DNA of 51,244 nt from Thermoanaerobacter sp. A7A (GTDB lineage: Bacteria > Bacillota > Thermoanaerobacteria > Thermoanaerobacterales > Thermoanaerobacteraceae), in the NCBI RefSeq assembly GCF_000445185.1, contig NZ_AVAF01000010.1:1-51244 (forward strand), given 5' to 3'. Below, in pieces: positions 12,712 to 22,773 of this stretch (position 1 is its first letter; each line of letters begins with the position of its first letter). The notes beneath the pieces were generated by a model, which was not told the DNA's origin, searched no databases, and saw only the letters and a program-made list of their open reading frames with translations. A program made the translations under genes and the position numbers.

Positions 12712-13196
12712 TGATGCAGGGGAAAGCCATAAAATACGGGGACAATATAGATACAGATGTTATAATACCAGCAAGGTATTTAAACACATCAGACCCACAA
12801 GAATTGGCACAGCATTGCATGGAAGATTTAGACAAAGAGTTTAAAAACAAAGTTCAAGAAGGAGATATACTGGTTGTAGGTGAAAATTTTGGTAGTGGTT
12901 CTTCTAGAGAGCACGCGCCAATCGCTATTAAAGCATCTGGTATATCCTGTATAATTGCTAAGTCGTTTGCAAGAATTTTTTTCAGAAATGCGATAAATAT
13001 AGGGCTTCCGATATTAGAATGCAAAGAGGCAGTAGATGGGATTGAAGAAGGTGATATTGTTTTGGTTGATACAGATAATGGAATTATAAAAAATTTAACT
13101 AAAGGGACAGAATTTAAAGCTCAACCCTTTCCTGACTTTATAAAAGAAATAATGAAATATGGTGGACTTATAAATTATGTCAGAGAGAAGGTGTGA
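12711..13196 (+). CDS. leuD: 3-Isopropylmalate dehydratase, small subunit
   Basis: This 161-residue swivel domain partners LeuC. Family motifs are [16 protein letters not shown] near the N terminus and [14 protein letters not shown] near residue 60. AGGAGG at 12701-12706 serves ATG 12711; a second ATG follows directly at 12714 and could also be used. It is tightly coupled to leuC. Confidence 0.95.
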   Translation: MMQGKAIKYGDNIDTDVIIPARYLNTSDPQELAQHCMEDLDKEFKNKVQEGDILVVGENFGSGSSREHAPIAIKASGISCIIAKSFARIFFRNAINIGLPILECKEAVDGIEEGDIVLVDTDNGIIKNLTKGTEFKAQPFPDFIKEIMKYGGLINYVREKV

Positions 13197-13198
13197 CA

Positions 13199-14266
13199 TT
13201 GTTTAAAATTGCAGTGCTGCCTGGAGATGGAATTGGACCTGAGGTCATAGAAGAAGGGTTAAAAGTTTTGTCTGCTATAGAAGACAAGTACAAACTTAAA
13301 TTTGATGTAAAAAAGTATCCTTTTGGGGGAGAAGCTATAGACAAATATGGCGTTCCCTATCCGGAAGAGACAAAAAATGCATGTCTTTCCAGCGATGCTG
13401 TTCTTTTGGGAGCAGTAGGTGGACATAAATGGGATGACCTTGAGGGGGATAAAAGGCCAGAAGCGGGTCTTCTGGCTTTAAGAAAAAGCCTAGGGGTTTA
13501 TGCAAATCTAAGACCTGCTGTTCTTTATCCTCCTTTAAAAGAAGCTTCTCCTTTAAAAAACGAGTTATTACAAGAGGGTTTAGATATTCTTGTGGTAAGA
13601 GAACTTACTGGTGGTATTTATTTTGGACCAAGAGGAATAGTTGCTATAGATTATGGCTTTAAGGCTTATGATACAGAAGTGTACCAGACTTCAGAGATAG
13701 AAAGGATAGCGGTTATTGCCTTTGAAGCGGCTTTAAAGAGGAAAAAGAAAGTCACTTCTGTAGACAAGGCAAACATTTTAGATTCTTCAAGATTGTGGAG
13801 AAAAACGGTAGAAGAAATAAGTAAGAGATATTCTGATGTTGAGTTAAACCATATGTATGTAGATAACTGTGCTATGCAACTAATTAAAAATCCTTCTCAA
13901 TTTGATGTAATTCTTACTTCCAATATGTTTGGCGATATTTTAAGTGACGAGGCTTCCCAACTTACAGGTTCTATAGGTATGCTTCCTTCTGCTAGCTTAA
14001 GAGAAGATAAAGTGGGACTTTATGAACCTATACACGGTTCTGCTCCAGATATTGCTGGAACAAAGAAGGCAAATCCTTTAGCTACAATACTGTCAGTTGC
14101 TATGATGTTGGAATATTCTTTTAATCTACTTGATGCTGCTAATGACATAAAGGATGCAGTAAATAAAGTTTTAGAGGCAGGTTATAGGACTTTTGATTTA
14201 GGAAAAGGAATAATTTTAAATACCCAACAAATGGGAGATAAAGTGGTGGAGTATATAAAGGGGTGA
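13199..14266 (+). CDS. leuB: 3-Isopropylmalate dehydrogenase
   Basis: This 355-residue enzyme of the isocitrate/isopropylmalate dehydrogenase family oxidatively decarboxylates 3-isopropylmalate with NAD+. Motifs are [12 protein letters not shown] at the N terminus, [10 protein letters not shown], the metal-binding DNCAMQL with [12 protein letters not shown], and [15 protein letters not shown] for NAD specificity. The TTG at 13199 is preferred because AGAAGG lies seven bases ahead. The frame is open from GTG 13193, which sits too close to that site. It overlaps the end of leuD if the upstream start is used. Confidence 0.95.
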   Translation: MFKIAVLPGDGIGPEVIEEGLKVLSAIEDKYKLKFDVKKYPFGGEAIDKYGVPYPEETKNACLSSDAVLLGAVGGHKWDDLEGDKRPEAGLLALRKSLGVYANLRPAVLYPPLKEASPLKNELLQEGLDILVVRELTGGIYFGPRGIVAIDYGFKAYDTEVYQTSEIERIAVIAFEAALKRKKKVTSVDKANILDSSRLWRKTVEEISKRYSDVELNHMYVDNCAMQLIKNPSQFDVILTSNMFGDILSDEASQLTGSIGMLPSASLREDKVGLYEPIHGSAPDIAGTKKANPLATILSVAMMLEYSFNLLDAANDIKDAVNKVLEAGYRTFDLGKGIILNTQQMGDKVVEYIKG

Positions 14267-14271
14267 GGATA

Positions 14272-15942
14272 TTGATAAGTGATAGCATAAAAAAGGGAGT
14301 TGAAAAGGCGCCACATAGGTCACTTTTATATGCTTTAGGCTTGACTTATGAAGAAATAAAAAGGCCGATTATCGGTGTAGCAAATTCAAAAAACGAAATT
14401 ATACCAGGACATATTCACCTTGATAAAATAGCTGAGGCTGTAAAAGCAGGCATCAGAATGGCAGGAGGAACGCCTATAGAATTTTCCACTATCGGCGTTT
14501 GTGATGGTATTGCCATGAACCATAAAGGTATGAAATATTCACTGGGAAGCAGAGAACTTATAGCAGATAGCATTGAAATTATGGCAACAGCACACGGATT
14601 TGATGGGCTTGTGCTGATTCCCAATTGCGACAAAATAGTGCCGGGAATGCTTATGGCAGCAGCACGACTTAATATTCCTGCAATAGTTGTAAGCGGAGGC
14701 CCAATGCTTGCAGGAAAGTGTAATGGAGAGGTGTGCGATTTAAGCAGCGTCTTTGAAGCTGTAGGAGCACATAAAATAGGGAAAATCTCAGAGGAAGACC
14801 TTTATAAAATAGAACTTAATGCTTGTCCTACTTGTGGGTCCTGTTCAGGAATGTTTACGGCAAATACTATGAATTGCTTGACAGAAGCTTTAGGATTAGG
14901 GCTTCCGGGAAATGGCACAATTCCTGCGGTTTATTCTGAAAGAATAAGACTTGCAAAACAAGCTGGAATAAAAATCATGGAGCTTGTAGAGAGAGGAATT
15001 AAGCCTTCTTATATAATCACAAAAGAGGCATTCATAAACGCCTTTAGTTTAGACATGGCTTTAGGCGGTTCCACAAATACAATTTTGCATTTAAAGGCTA
15101 TAGCCCATGAGGCAGGGGTAGAAATATCTCTTGATGAAATAAACGATATAAGCGGGAGAGTGCCTAATTTGTGTAAGTTAAGTCCTGCAGGTAAATACCA
15201 CATAGAGGACTTGTATTTTGCAGGGGGAGTATCGGCTGTTTTAAAAGAACTGACGAAAGCTAATCTTATAAATACTGAAGCGTTAACAGTTACAGGAAAG
15301 ACATTAGGAGAGAATATAAAAGACGCGAAAGTTTTAAATCATGATGTGATAAGGCCAATAGACAACCCTTACAGCAGTACTGGAGGTCTTGCGATACTGT
15401 ACGGGAACATTGCAAGAGAAGGAGCTGTTGTAAAAGCATCTGCTGTAGCAAAAGAGATGTTAAGACACGAAGGGCCAGCAAAGGTGTTTAATTCTGAGGA
15501 AGAAGCCATAGCTGCAATATATGGAGGAAAAATACAAAAAGGCGATGTAGTTGTAATAAGGTACGAAGGGCCAAAAGGTGGGCCGGGAATGAGAGAAATG
15601 TTAAGTCCTACTTCAGCCCTTGCAGGTATGGGACTTGACAAAGATGTCGCTCTTATAACAGACGGCAGGTTTTCAGGTGCAACAAGAGGGGCTTCAATAG
15701 GACATGTATCTCCAGAGGCTATGGAAGGGGGAGAAATAGCGATTATTGAAGATGGGGATATTATTGAAATTGATATTCCCGCAAGAAAAATTAATGTGAA
15801 ATTAACTGATGAGGAGATTAAAGAAAGAATGAAAAGATGGGTAAGACCTGAACCAAAGATAAAAACTGGTTATATGGCAAGATATGCAGAACAAGTGACT
15901 TCTGCAAATACAGGTGCAGTTTTTAAGGGGGGAGGTATATGA
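14272..15942 (+). CDS. ilvD: Dihydroxy-acid dehydratase
   Basis: This roughly 556-residue iron-sulfur dehydratase makes the 2-keto acids of valine and isoleucine. Cysteines expected to bind the cluster are in [13 protein letters not shown] (Cys77), PNCDK (Cys119) and [18 protein letters not shown] (near residue 190). The TTG at 14272 is placed correctly behind AAAGGGGTG; a GTG at 14263 in the same frame overlaps that site. The stop overlaps the ilvB start (ATGA). Confidence 0.95.
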   Translation: MISDSIKKGVEKAPHRSLLYALGLTYEEIKRPIIGVANSKNEIIPGHIHLDKIAEAVKAGIRMAGGTPIEFSTIGVCDGIAMNHKGMKYSLGSRELIADSIEIMATAHGFDGLVLIPNCDKIVPGMLMAAARLNIPAIVVSGGPMLAGKCNGEVCDLSSVFEAVGAHKIGKISEEDLYKIELNACPTCGSCSGMFTANTMNCLTEALGLGLPGNGTIPAVYSERIRLAKQAGIKIMELVERGIKPSYIITKEAFINAFSLDMALGGSTNTILHLKAIAHEAGVEISLDEINDISGRVPNLCKLSPAGKYHIEDLYFAGGVSAVLKELTKANLINTEALTVTGKTLGENIKDAKVLNHDVIRPIDNPYSSTGGLAILYGNIAREGAVVKASAVAKEMLRHEGPAKVFNSEEEAIAAIYGGKIQKGDVVVIRYEGPKGGPGMREMLSPTSALAGMGLDKDVALITDGRFSGATRGASIGHVSPEAMEGGEIAIIEDGDIIEIDIPARKINVKLTDEEIKERMKRWVRPEPKIKTGYMARYAEQVTSANTGAVFKGGGI

Positions 15943-17600
15943 AGTTAAAAGGAGCGCAAGTAATTATAGAAGTTTTAAAAGAGATGGGCGTTGATACTAT
16001 ATTTGGCATACCAGGAGGGGCAGTTATTCCCATTTATGATGCTCTTTATGACTCTGATATAAGGCATATTTTAGCTACTCACGAGCAAATGGCAGCCCAT
16101 ATGGCAGATGGTTACGCTAGGGCAACAGGAAGAGTTGGAGTTTGTTTTGCTACCTCTGGTCCTGGGTCTACCAATCTTGTGACAGGCATAGCCAATGCTT
16201 ATATGGATTCTGTACCTGTTGTGGCGATAACAGGACAGGTTCCTACAAATCTCATAGGAAAAGACGCTTTTCAAGAGGTTGACATAACAGGAATTACAAT
16301 GCCTATAACTAAACACAACTTTATTGTAAAATCTCCTGATAAATTAGCAGATACAATAAGGCAGGCATTTGCAATAGCCAAAAGTGGAAGGCCTGGTCCT
16401 GTGTTAGTTGATATTCCAAAAGATATGCAAAATGCCGATATAGAATATGTTAAAGGAAAGGAAGATAGTAATATAAAAAACAATGTCAAGGGAATAGTTT
16501 CACAAAAAGAGTTAGACAAAGCTATAGAGCTTATTTTGCAAAGTAAAAAGCCTGTAATCTTTGCAGGAGGAGGAGTGATTTGGGGGGAAGCATCAGCCGA
16601 ACTCATAGAATTTGCAGAGAAGACCAATATACCTGTTGCCAGTTCTTTAATGGGGTTAGGATGCTTTCCAGAGGACCATCCTTTGTCATTAGGCCTTATA
16701 GGCATGCATGGAAGTAGATTTGCAAATTTGGCTGTATTTAAATCAGACCTTGTGATAGCGATAGGGACGAGATTTAGCGACAGAGTCGCTAGCAAAGCAG
16801 GAGGACTTGCTCCAAATGCTAAAATAATCCATATTGATATTGACCCTGCAGAATTAGGGAAAAATGTAGAAGTAGAGGTAGCAATTATAGGTAAAGTAAA
16901 AGAAGTTTTAAAACTCTTAACGAACAAACTTCCGTTCCTTGAGAGAAAAGAATGGTTAAAAGAAATTTCTGACTTAAAAGAAAAGCACGGATTAAAATAC
17001 AAAAACGATGAAGTTTTAAGGCCTCAGTGGATAGTAGAAAAAATTCAACAGCTTTCAAACGATGACCTTATAATAGCCACTGAAGTAGGACAAAATCAAA
17101 TGTGGGCTGCCCAGTTTTATAAATTTAAACACCCCAGAACCTTTGTCACCTCAGGAGGATTAGGGGCAATGGGCTTTGGACTTCCTGCTGCAATAGGAGC
17201 GCAAGTAGGAAGGCCAGATAAAAGAGTTGTAAACATTGCAGGTGATGGAAGTCTGAGAATGAATATACATGCCTTAGAAACAGCTGCTGTGTATAATCTT
17301 CCGGTTATAACAGTACTACTCAATAACCAAACTTTAGGCATGGTAAGACAATGGCAAAACCTTTTGTATGACAAGAGATTTTCCCACACAGATTTGAACG
17401 CAAATTTGAATTTTGCTAAGCTCGCAAACGACTTTGGAGTAGAAGGAATAAGAGTTACAACAAAAGAAGAATTTGAAAAAGCCTTCAAAAAAGCCTATTG
17501 CGAAAAAAGACCTTTTATGATAGAATGTATTATAAATAAAGACGAGATGGTGCTTCCATTTATTCCTGCAGGTGGAACTGTTGAAAATACAATTGGATAA
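15939..17600 (+). CDS. ilvB: Acetolactate synthase, catalytic (large) subunit
   Basis: This 553-residue thiamine-diphosphate enzyme condenses two pyruvates, or pyruvate with 2-ketobutyrate. The N-terminal PYR domain has [15 protein letters not shown] and [20 protein letters not shown] with the catalytic glutamate. The C-terminal PP domain has the thiamine-diphosphate motif [15 protein letters not shown] ending near [14 protein letters not shown]. It closes the operon that begins with its regulatory subunit. No terminator is seen between its stop and the FMN riboswitch two bases later. A likely promoter for the rib genes lies within its 3' end. Confidence 0.96.
   Translation: MKLKGAQVIIEVLKEMGVDTIFGIPGGAVIPIYDALYDSDIRHILATHEQMAAHMADGYARATGRVGVCFATSGPGSTNLVTGIANAYMDSVPVVAITGQVPTNLIGKDAFQEVDITGITMPITKHNFIVKSPDKLADTIRQAFAIAKSGRPGPVLVDIPKDMQNADIEYVKGKEDSNIKNNVKGIVSQKELDKAIELILQSKKPVIFAGGGVIWGEASAELIEFAEKTNIPVASSLMGLGCFPEDHPLSLGLIGMHGSRFANLAVFKSDLVIAIGTRFSDRVASKAGGLAPNAKIIHIDIDPAELGKNVEVEVAIIGKVKEVLKLLTNKLPFLERKEWLKEISDLKEKHGLKYKNDEVLRPQWIVEKIQQLSNDDLIIATEVGQNQMWAAQFYKFKHPRTFVTSGGLGAMGFGLPAAIGAQVGRPDKRVVNIAGDGSLRMNIHALETAAVYNLPVITVLLNNQTLGMVRQWQNLLYDKRFSHTDLNANLNFAKLANDFGVEGIRVTTKEEFEKAFKKAYCEKRPFMIECIINKDEMVLPFIPAGGTVENTIG
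17498..17526 (+). promoter_or_regulatory. Possible promoter for the rib operon inside ilvB
   Basis: TTGCGA (17498-17503), a 17-base spacer and TAGAAT (17521-17526) could start a transcript near 17533, about 70 bases before the FMN riboswitch. There is no room for a promoter between ilvB and the riboswitch, so either this one or ilv read-through must serve the rib genes. Confidence 0.5.
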
Positions 17601-17602
17601 AA

Positions 17603-17707
17603 CCTTCGGGGATCGGTGAAATTCCGTACCGGCGGTATAGCCCGCGAGCCTTTTGGCAGACTCGGTGAAATTCCGAGGCCGACAGTTAAAGTCTGGATGG
17701 GAGAAGG
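17603..17707 (+). promoter_or_regulatory. FMN riboswitch (RFN element)
   Basis: The conserved RFN blocks are all present: CCTTCGGGGATCGGTGAAAT at the start, CCGGCGGTATAGCCCGCGAGCC, GGTGAAATTCCGAGGCCGACAGT, AGTCTGGATGGGAGAAGG at the end. P1 pairs CCTTC (17603-17607) with GAAGG (17703-17707). It precedes ribD and two terminators, so FMN binding should stop transcription. Confidence 0.96.
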
Positions 17708-17715
17708 AGAAATAT

Positions 17716-17747
17716 TCCCCAGGGGATATATTCTCTGGGGATTTTTT
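17716..17747 (+). terminator. First terminator of the FMN riboswitch platform
   Basis: TCCCCAG (17716-17722) and CTGGGGA (17735-17741) pair around an AT-rich loop, and T6 follows at 17742-17747. This is the expected FMN-controlled terminator. Confidence 0.8.
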
Positions 17748-17750
17748 AAC

Positions 17751-17778
17751 CCTGAAGGTTTAACCTTCAGGATTTTTT
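17751..17778 (+). terminator. Second tandem terminator before ribD
   Basis: CCTGAAGGTT (17751-17760) and AACCTTCAGG (17762-17771) form a near-perfect 10-bp palindrome followed by T6. Its left arm (GAAGGTT, 17754-17760) can also pair with AACCTTC at 17601-17607, the 5' strand of riboswitch P1. It may therefore take part in switching and not only act as a backup. Confidence 0.75.
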
Positions 17779-17796
17779 AGTATAGGAGGGATTAAA

Positions 17797-18879
17797 TTGG
17801 AAGAATATATGAAAAGGGCTTTAACACTGGTTGAAAAAGGATGGGGATATACAAACCCTAATCCACTTGTGGGTGCTGTAATAGTTAAAAATGGAAAAAT
17901 AATAGGCGAGGGTTATCATGAATATTTTGGAGGGCCACATGCTGAAGTAAATGCATTAAAAAATGCAGTTGAAGATGTCAAAGGTTCTACTATGTTTGTA
18001 ACACTTGAACCTTGCAGCCATTATGGCAAAACGCCTCCTTGTGTTGAAGAAATAATTAAATCTGGCATTAAGAGAGTGTATATAGCGATGGAAGACCCAA
18101 ATCCTAAAGTTAGCGGGAACGGTATAAAAAGGTTAAAAGAGGCGGGAATAGAAGTACATGTGGGGATAATGGAGAAAAAAGCGAGGAAACTCAACGAAAT
18201 ATTTGTTAAATATATTACGACAAAATTTCCATTTGTGATAGTAAAATCTGCTATGAGTATTGATGGTAAGATTGCTTGTTATAATGGAAATTCTAAATGG
18301 ATTACAAATGAGAAATCAAGAAAATTTGCTCATAAAATAAGAGGACGTGTATCCGCGATTATGGTTGGGGTAAATACAGTAATTAAGGATAACCCAATGC
18401 TTACAACAAGGTTGGAGGGGTATAAAAGTCCTGTAAGGATTATTGTGGATAGTAGAGGTAGAATTCCATTTGACTCAAATGTAATAAGAGACAAAACGGC
18501 AAAAACGATAATTGCTACAACAGAACTTATGCCAAACAATGTGAGAAAGAAGCTTGAAGATATGGATATTGAAGTTATTATATTAAAAAACGACAATGGA
18601 AAAGTACCTTTAAAAGAGCTAATGATAAAACTTGGAGAGAGGGGGATTGATAGTGTATTGATTGAAGGCGGTGGGACATTAAATTGGTCTGCACTTAAAG
18701 AGGGAATTGTTGATAAAGTTATGTTTTTTATATCACCTAGAATAATAGGAGGAAAAAATGCTTTAACACCTGTAGAAGGTATAGGTTTTTCGGATATAGG
18801 AAATTCAATAGAATTAAAAGATGTGGAGATTGATAGAATAGATGATGATATACTAATAACAGCATATGTAAGAAAGTAG
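17797..18879 (+). CDS. ribD: Riboflavin biosynthesis bifunctional deaminase/reductase RibD
   Basis: This 360-residue protein deaminates and then reduces the pyrimidine product of GTP cyclohydrolase II. The N-terminal zinc deaminase has His48-Ala-Glu50 and Cys73/Cys82 in LEPCSHYGKTPPC. The C-terminal reductase of the dihydrofolate-reductase type spans about residues 145-358 (KSAMSIDGKIA, IEGGGTLNWSAL). The start is TTG behind AGGAGGG. It is the first gene of ribD-ribE-ribBA-ribH under FMN riboswitch control. Confidence 0.96.
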   Translation: MEEYMKRALTLVEKGWGYTNPNPLVGAVIVKNGKIIGEGYHEYFGGPHAEVNALKNAVEDVKGSTMFVTLEPCSHYGKTPPCVEEIIKSGIKRVYIAMEDPNPKVSGNGIKRLKEAGIEVHVGIMEKKARKLNEIFVKYITTKFPFVIVKSAMSIDGKIACYNGNSKWITNEKSRKFAHKIRGRVSAIMVGVNTVIKDNPMLTTRLEGYKSPVRIIVDSRGRIPFDSNVIRDKTAKTIIATTELMPNNVRKKLEDMDIEVIILKNDNGKVPLKELMIKLGERGIDSVLIEGGGTLNWSALKEGIVDKVMFFISPRIIGGKNALTPVEGIGFSDIGNSIELKDVEIDRIDDDILITAYVRK

Positions 18880-18889
18880 GTTATGGCGT

Positions 18890-19513
18890 ATGTTTACTGG
18901 AATTATAGAAGAAACAGGAACTGTTAAAAATATTATACATGGTACTTTTACAAAAATTGTTATAAAATGTAGTAAAGTCCTTGAGGGGACAAAAATAGGT
19001 GATAGTATAGCAGTTAACGGTGTATGTTTAACTGTTACTAATATATCAAACGAAAGTTTTGCAGCTGACGTTATGCCTGAAACCATGAGAGCAAGCAATT
19101 TAAAAGATTTAAAAACTGGAAGCATTGTCAATCTTGAAAGAGCACTTCAAGTTGGAAGGAGAATGGGTGGTCACATCGTAACTGGTCATATAGATTGCGT
19201 TGGAAAAATCATAGACAAAAGGCAGGAAAAAAATGCTTTTATATTTAAGATAGCTATAAATGAGAAATTTGCAAAATACATTGTGCGGAAGGGAAGTATT
19301 GCGGTTGATGGTATAAGTTTAACGGTTGTTGAGGATGGATATGATTATTTTACTGTTTCAATTATTCCACATACAATGCTTAAGACGACATTGCGTTATA
19401 AAAGGGTAGGAGATAGTGTGAATATCGAAGTTGATATACTTTCTAAGTATGTAGAAAAACTAATAGGGAAAAAGGATATAAAAGATTTATTAAAAGAAAA
19501 TGGATTTATATAG
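18890..19513 (+). CDS. ribE: Riboflavin synthase, alpha chain
   Basis: This 207-residue protein makes riboflavin from two molecules of 6,7-dimethyl-8-ribityllumazine. It has the two lumazine-binding repeats typical of the family: MFTGIIEETGTV at residue 1 and GHIVTGHIDCVGKI near residue 97. The ribosome binding site is weak (AAGTAGG), so translation may depend on coupling to ribD, which ends 10 bases upstream. Confidence 0.95.
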   Translation: MFTGIIEETGTVKNIIHGTFTKIVIKCSKVLEGTKIGDSIAVNGVCLTVTNISNESFAADVMPETMRASNLKDLKTGSIVNLERALQVGRRMGGHIVTGHIDCVGKIIDKRQEKNAFIFKIAINEKFAKYIVRKGSIAVDGISLTVVEDGYDYFTVSIIPHTMLKTTLRYKRVGDSVNIEVDILSKYVEKLIGKKDIKDLLKENGFI

Positions 19514-19550
19514 ATGTTGATGACTTCTCTAAGTTAAGGAGGAAAGACCA

Positions 19551-20741
19551 ATGTTTGATAGGGTAGAAGATGCAATAGAAGATATAAAGCAAGGGAAAAT
19601 GATTATTGTGGTAGATGATGAAAATAGGGAAAATGAAGGCGACTTAGTTATGGCAGCAGAAAAAGTTACAGGAGAACACATTAATTTTATGATAAAATAT
19701 GGACGGGGTCTTGTATGTGTTCCAATGACAGAAAATAGACTTAATGAGCTTGGCATTTACCAAATGGTTGAGAATAACACTGACCATAAAGAAACTGCTT
19801 TTACTGTATCTGTAGACTATAAAGAATGTACCACTGGTATTTCTGCATTTGAAAGAGCAATGACGGTGAAGAAATTAGTAGATGATAATTCAAAGCCAGA
19901 AGATTTTACAAAGCCAGGACATATCTTTCCTTTAAGAGCAAAAGATGGTGGTGTCTTAGTAAGAGCAGGACATACAGAAGCAGCTGTAGACCTTGCAGTT
20001 CTTGCGGGACTCAAACCTGCTGGAGTAATATGCGAAATCATAAAAGATGATGGAAATATGGCAAGGCTGCCTGACCTTTTGGAGTTTGCAAAAAAATTTG
20101 GGTTGAGGATTATATCTATTGAAGATTTAATAGAGTACAGAATGAAAAATGAAATACTTGTGAGAAGGGTAGCACAGGCGAAACTTCCAACAAAATATGG
20201 GAATTTTGAAATTGTCGGGTATGAAGAAATATTAACAGGAAAACAGCATGTAGCTCTGATTAAAGGAGACATAAATAGGGACCCTGTACTTGTGAGGATA
20301 CATTCAGAGTGCCTGACGGGGGATATATTGGGGTCATTAAGATGTGACTGTGGTGACCAGCTTCATGCGGCAATGGAAAGAATAGGACAGGAAGGAGGAG
20401 TACTAGTCTATCTGAGACAGGAAGGAAGGGGTATAGGACTTTTAAACAAGATTAAGGCGTATCATTTGCAGGATCAAGGGTTTGATACTGTTGAAGCGAA
20501 TATTAAGCTTGGTTTTCCACCTGATTTAAGAGAATACAGCATAGCTGCCCAGATTTTGAAAGATATAGGAGTTAAAAAGATAAGGATTATGACAAATAAT
20601 CCGCAAAAAATTATGGAATTATCAGACTATGGTCTTGAGGTTGTAGAAAGGATTCCTATAGAAATTTGTCCAAATTATTATAATGAAAAATACCTCAAAA
20701 CAAAAAAGGAAAAAATGGGACATCTAATTTTGGAAGTGTGA
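19551..20741 (+). CDS. ribBA: 3,4-Dihydroxy-2-butanone-4-phosphate synthase / GTP cyclohydrolase II
   Basis: This 396-residue fusion provides both entry substrates of riboflavin synthesis. Residues about 1-200 are the RibB domain ([29 protein letters not shown]). Residues about 205-396 are the RibA domain with zinc ligands in [20 protein letters not shown] and the arginine-containing [19 protein letters not shown] lies eight bases ahead of the ATG. Both halves are complete. Confidence 0.96.
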   Translation: MFDRVEDAIEDIKQGKMIIVVDDENRENEGDLVMAAEKVTGEHINFMIKYGRGLVCVPMTENRLNELGIYQMVENNTDHKETAFTVSVDYKECTTGISAFERAMTVKKLVDDNSKPEDFTKPGHIFPLRAKDGGVLVRAGHTEAAVDLAVLAGLKPAGVICEIIKDDGNMARLPDLLEFAKKFGLRIISIEDLIEYRMKNEILVRRVAQAKLPTKYGNFEIVGYEEILTGKQHVALIKGDINRDPVLVRIHSECLTGDILGSLRCDCGDQLHAAMERIGQEGGVLVYLRQEGRGIGLLNKIKAYHLQDQGFDTVEANIKLGFPPDLREYSIAAQILKDIGVKKIRIMTNNPQKIMELSDYGLEVVERIPIEICPNYYNEKYLKTKKEKMGHLILEV

Positions 20742-20814
20742 AATGCTATGCAAAAAGTGAATTGAATGTAATTATAAGCACAGTGAAGAACACTAGTAAG
20801 GGGAGTGTATAGTT

Positions 20815-21279
20815 ATGAAAATATACGAAGGAAAACTTACGGTAGAAGGAAAGAAATTTGGAATTGTGGTAAGCAGATTCAATGAATTTATAACGAACAA
20901 ACTTCTCGAAGGAGCACTTGATGCCCTAAAAAGGCATGGTGCTTTAAATGAGGATATTGAAATTGCATGGGTACCTGGAGCATTTGAAATACCACTTATA
21001 GCTAAAAAGATGGCTGAATCTAAAAGATATAATGCAGTAATTGCACTTGGAGCAGTAATAAGAGGAGAGACACCCCATTTTGATTACGTTGCAAATGAGG
21101 TATCAAAAGGTATTGCAAAAATATCTCTTGATACAGAAGTTCCAGTTATATTCGGCGTTCTTACCACAGATACAATTGAGCAAGCTATTGTAAGGGCGGG
21201 AACAAAAGGTGGGAATAAAGGTTTTGAGGCAGCCGTTACAGCAATAGAGATGGCAAATCTAATAGATGAAATAAAATAA
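20815..21279 (+). CDS. ribH: 6,7-Dimethyl-8-ribityllumazine synthase
   Basis: This 154-residue protein forms lumazine from the RibD and RibB products and assembles as pentamers or icosahedra. Family motifs are [25 protein letters not shown] and the active-site histidine in [25 protein letters not shown] precedes the ATG. A 73-base gap follows ribBA without a terminator, so it is counted as the last gene of the operon. Confidence 0.96.
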   Translation: MKIYEGKLTVEGKKFGIVVSRFNEFITNKLLEGALDALKRHGALNEDIEIAWVPGAFEIPLIAKKMAESKRYNAVIALGAVIRGETPHFDYVANEVSKGIAKISLDTEVPVIFGVLTTDTIEQAIVRAGTKGGNKGFEAAVTAIEMANLIDEIK

Positions 21280-21303
21280 GGGCAAAATGCCCTTATTTTA
21301 TTT
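21275..21303. terminator. Bidirectional terminator between ribH and the permease gene
   Basis: AAATAAGGGC and GCCCTTATTT pair around AAAAT, with T-rich sequence on the right and A-rich sequence on the left. It overlaps both stop codons of the convergent genes. Confidence 0.8.
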
Positions 21304-22362
21304 CCAAGGAGGAATAATTTCTGCTTTTTGAAGAGCTTTAAATACTACTACAAATACAGGCCCTATTACAAGCCCTAAAGCACCGAAAAGTTTTGCACCT
21401 ATAAACATAGATAAAAGCGTAACAAGAGGATGAAGTCCGATACTCTGACCTACAATCTTAGGCTCTATCATCTGTCTTACAACTACCACCAAGCCGTACA
21501 GTATTAAAAGATATATCCCTACCATGTAGTTTTTCATTATGATGTTATAAAGCGCCCATGGTACCATGACAGCACCAGGACCAAGTACGGGCAATGCATC
21601 TACAATGGTTACAAGAAGACCCAATAGAAATGGATAGTCAAAACCTATCATTGCAAGGCCTATGGAGACTTCCAAAAAGGTTATAAGCATTATTGTTGCT
21701 ACTGCTCGCAGATAACCGAAAAATGTCTTTAAAAGGTCTACCTGAATATTTTTTGCATGCTGTGCCCAATGAGATGGAATCTGCCTTTTTATAAAATCTA
21801 GTATAAGCTGTTTATCTTTGCTTATAAAAAAAGTAGCAACGAGTGTTATCAAAGTCATAAAGAAAAAATTAGGCAATTTTGTTGCAAAATTCAAAAGCCA
21901 TGTAGAAAGATTTTTTGCAAATAATGATATATAGTTTAAAATCGATTGCATGTTGTTTTCAATAAGGGATGTAATATTTGGGGGTAATGTTACGTAATAC
22001 ATTCTTATTCTATCAACGAGATTTAAAATTATGTCATTAATAGTATTTGCATAATTTGTACTTATTTCCGCAAGAGAACTTAGTTCATATATAAGTTGTG
22101 TTATTGATATTGCAATAAGTGAACCTATCACGCCTATTAATATCAAAAGTAAAATAAAGGATGCTAATCCTCTCGGCACCTTTAATTTTTTCTCTAAGAA
22201 ATTTACACCAGGATCGATTATCACAGCGAAAAGCAAAGCCACTACAAATGGCATCAAGAAAGGAATAATTTTAAATATGATTAAGTAAAATATAATAAAG
22301 ACAGCAACAATGAGCAGTGTTTTTTTTATTATATCACCGTATCTCAATAGAAAATTATTCAC
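21298..22362 (-). CDS. AI-2E family permease, probably sporulation protein YtvI
   Basis: This 354-residue integral membrane protein belongs to the UPF0118 (AI-2E transporter) family. About seven to eight hydrophobic segments are visible, two at the N terminus (residues about 12-47), one near 60-85 and several after 150, separated by a soluble stretch. Features such as ISKDKQLILDF and the C-terminal glycine-rich IGAKLFGALGLVIGPV are typical. Spore-formers carry the YtvI branch of this family, which is why that name is suggested. The start is GTG behind GGAGGT. A minus-strand TATAAT at 22385-22390 may be its -10. Confidence 0.8.
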   Translation of the reverse strand: MNNFLLRYGDIIKKTLLIVAVFIIFYLIIFKIIPFLMPFVVALLFAVIIDPGVNFLEKKLKVPRGLASFILLLILIGVIGSLIAISITQLIYELSSLAEISTNYANTINDIILNLVDRIRMYYVTLPPNITSLIENNMQSILNYISLFAKNLSTWLLNFATKLPNFFFMTLITLVATFFISKDKQLILDFIKRQIPSHWAQHAKNIQVDLLKTFFGYLRAVATIMLITFLEVSIGLAMIGFDYPFLLGLLVTIVDALPVLGPGAVMVPWALYNIIMKNYMVGIYLLILYGLVVVVRQMIEPKIVGQSIGLHPLVTLLSMFIGAKLFGALGLVIGPVFVVVFKALQKAEIIPPWK

Positions 22363-22438
22363 CGTTTTGACCTCCTTTTTCTTTATTATAATATGAGAAT
22401 TGATGAAAGTCTATCATTAAGAGTAATTATTGACTATA

Positions 22439-22467
22439 ATAAAAAAATCCGCCGAAACGGATTTTTT
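22439..22467 (-). terminator. Terminator of the 56-residue ORF
   Basis: On the minus strand AAATCCG and CGGATTT pair around a six-base loop and run into a T-tract. It lies directly behind the stop codon at 22466. Confidence 0.7.
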
Positions 22468-22636
22468 AAAGGGCGGTTTTTATTTTTGCTATTTCTTTTG
22501 ATTTTTGGGCAAGTTCGCTTCGCGTTATAATTCCTTTTTCTACTAGTAAATCTATGAGGGAAAGTAAAGCCAATAAATTTTTGTACTCTGTGTCTTTTAT
22601 TTCGGCTAAATCTAGAAGATATTCTATTTCTCTCAT
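22466..22636 (-). CDS. Small helical protein of unknown function (56 residues)
   Basis: An ATG at 22636 follows GGGAG on the minus strand and opens a 56-codon frame that ends right at a terminator, so it reads as a small stand-alone gene. The predicted protein begins MREIEYLLDLAEIKD and contains LLVEKGIITRSELAQKSKEI. It is Leu-, Glu- and Lys-rich with no cysteine and no membrane segment, and probably forms two or three helices. No family is recognised. Its product resembles the short helical proteins often found near sporulation genes in clostridia only in a general way. Confidence 0.6.
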   Translation of the reverse strand: MREIEYLLDLAEIKDTEYKNLLALLSLIDLLVEKGIITRSELAQKSKEIAKIKTAL

Positions 22637-22728
22637 TTTACATCTCTCCCAAATAATTCTTTAATTTTATTATTGACATATATTAGAAAAATATGCATAC
22701 AAAATAAAAAAATTAGAATTTGTTTGAA

Positions 22729-22742
22729 GTTTATGCTATAAT
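22729..22742 (+). promoter_or_regulatory. Extended -10 promoter of lepB
   Basis: TGCTATAAT at 22734-22742 is an extended -10 element. The -35 is poor (TTAGAA at 22713-22718, spacer 18). It lies 31 bases before the lepB start. Confidence 0.5.
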
Positions 22743-22773
22743 ATCACTGTACTTTTAAGTGAGGAGAGAAAAT

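Noticed and set aside
16271-17002. 243-residue frame antisense to ilvB
   Set aside because: ilvB is a full, conserved gene. The antisense frame follows from its codon use and has no known motifs.
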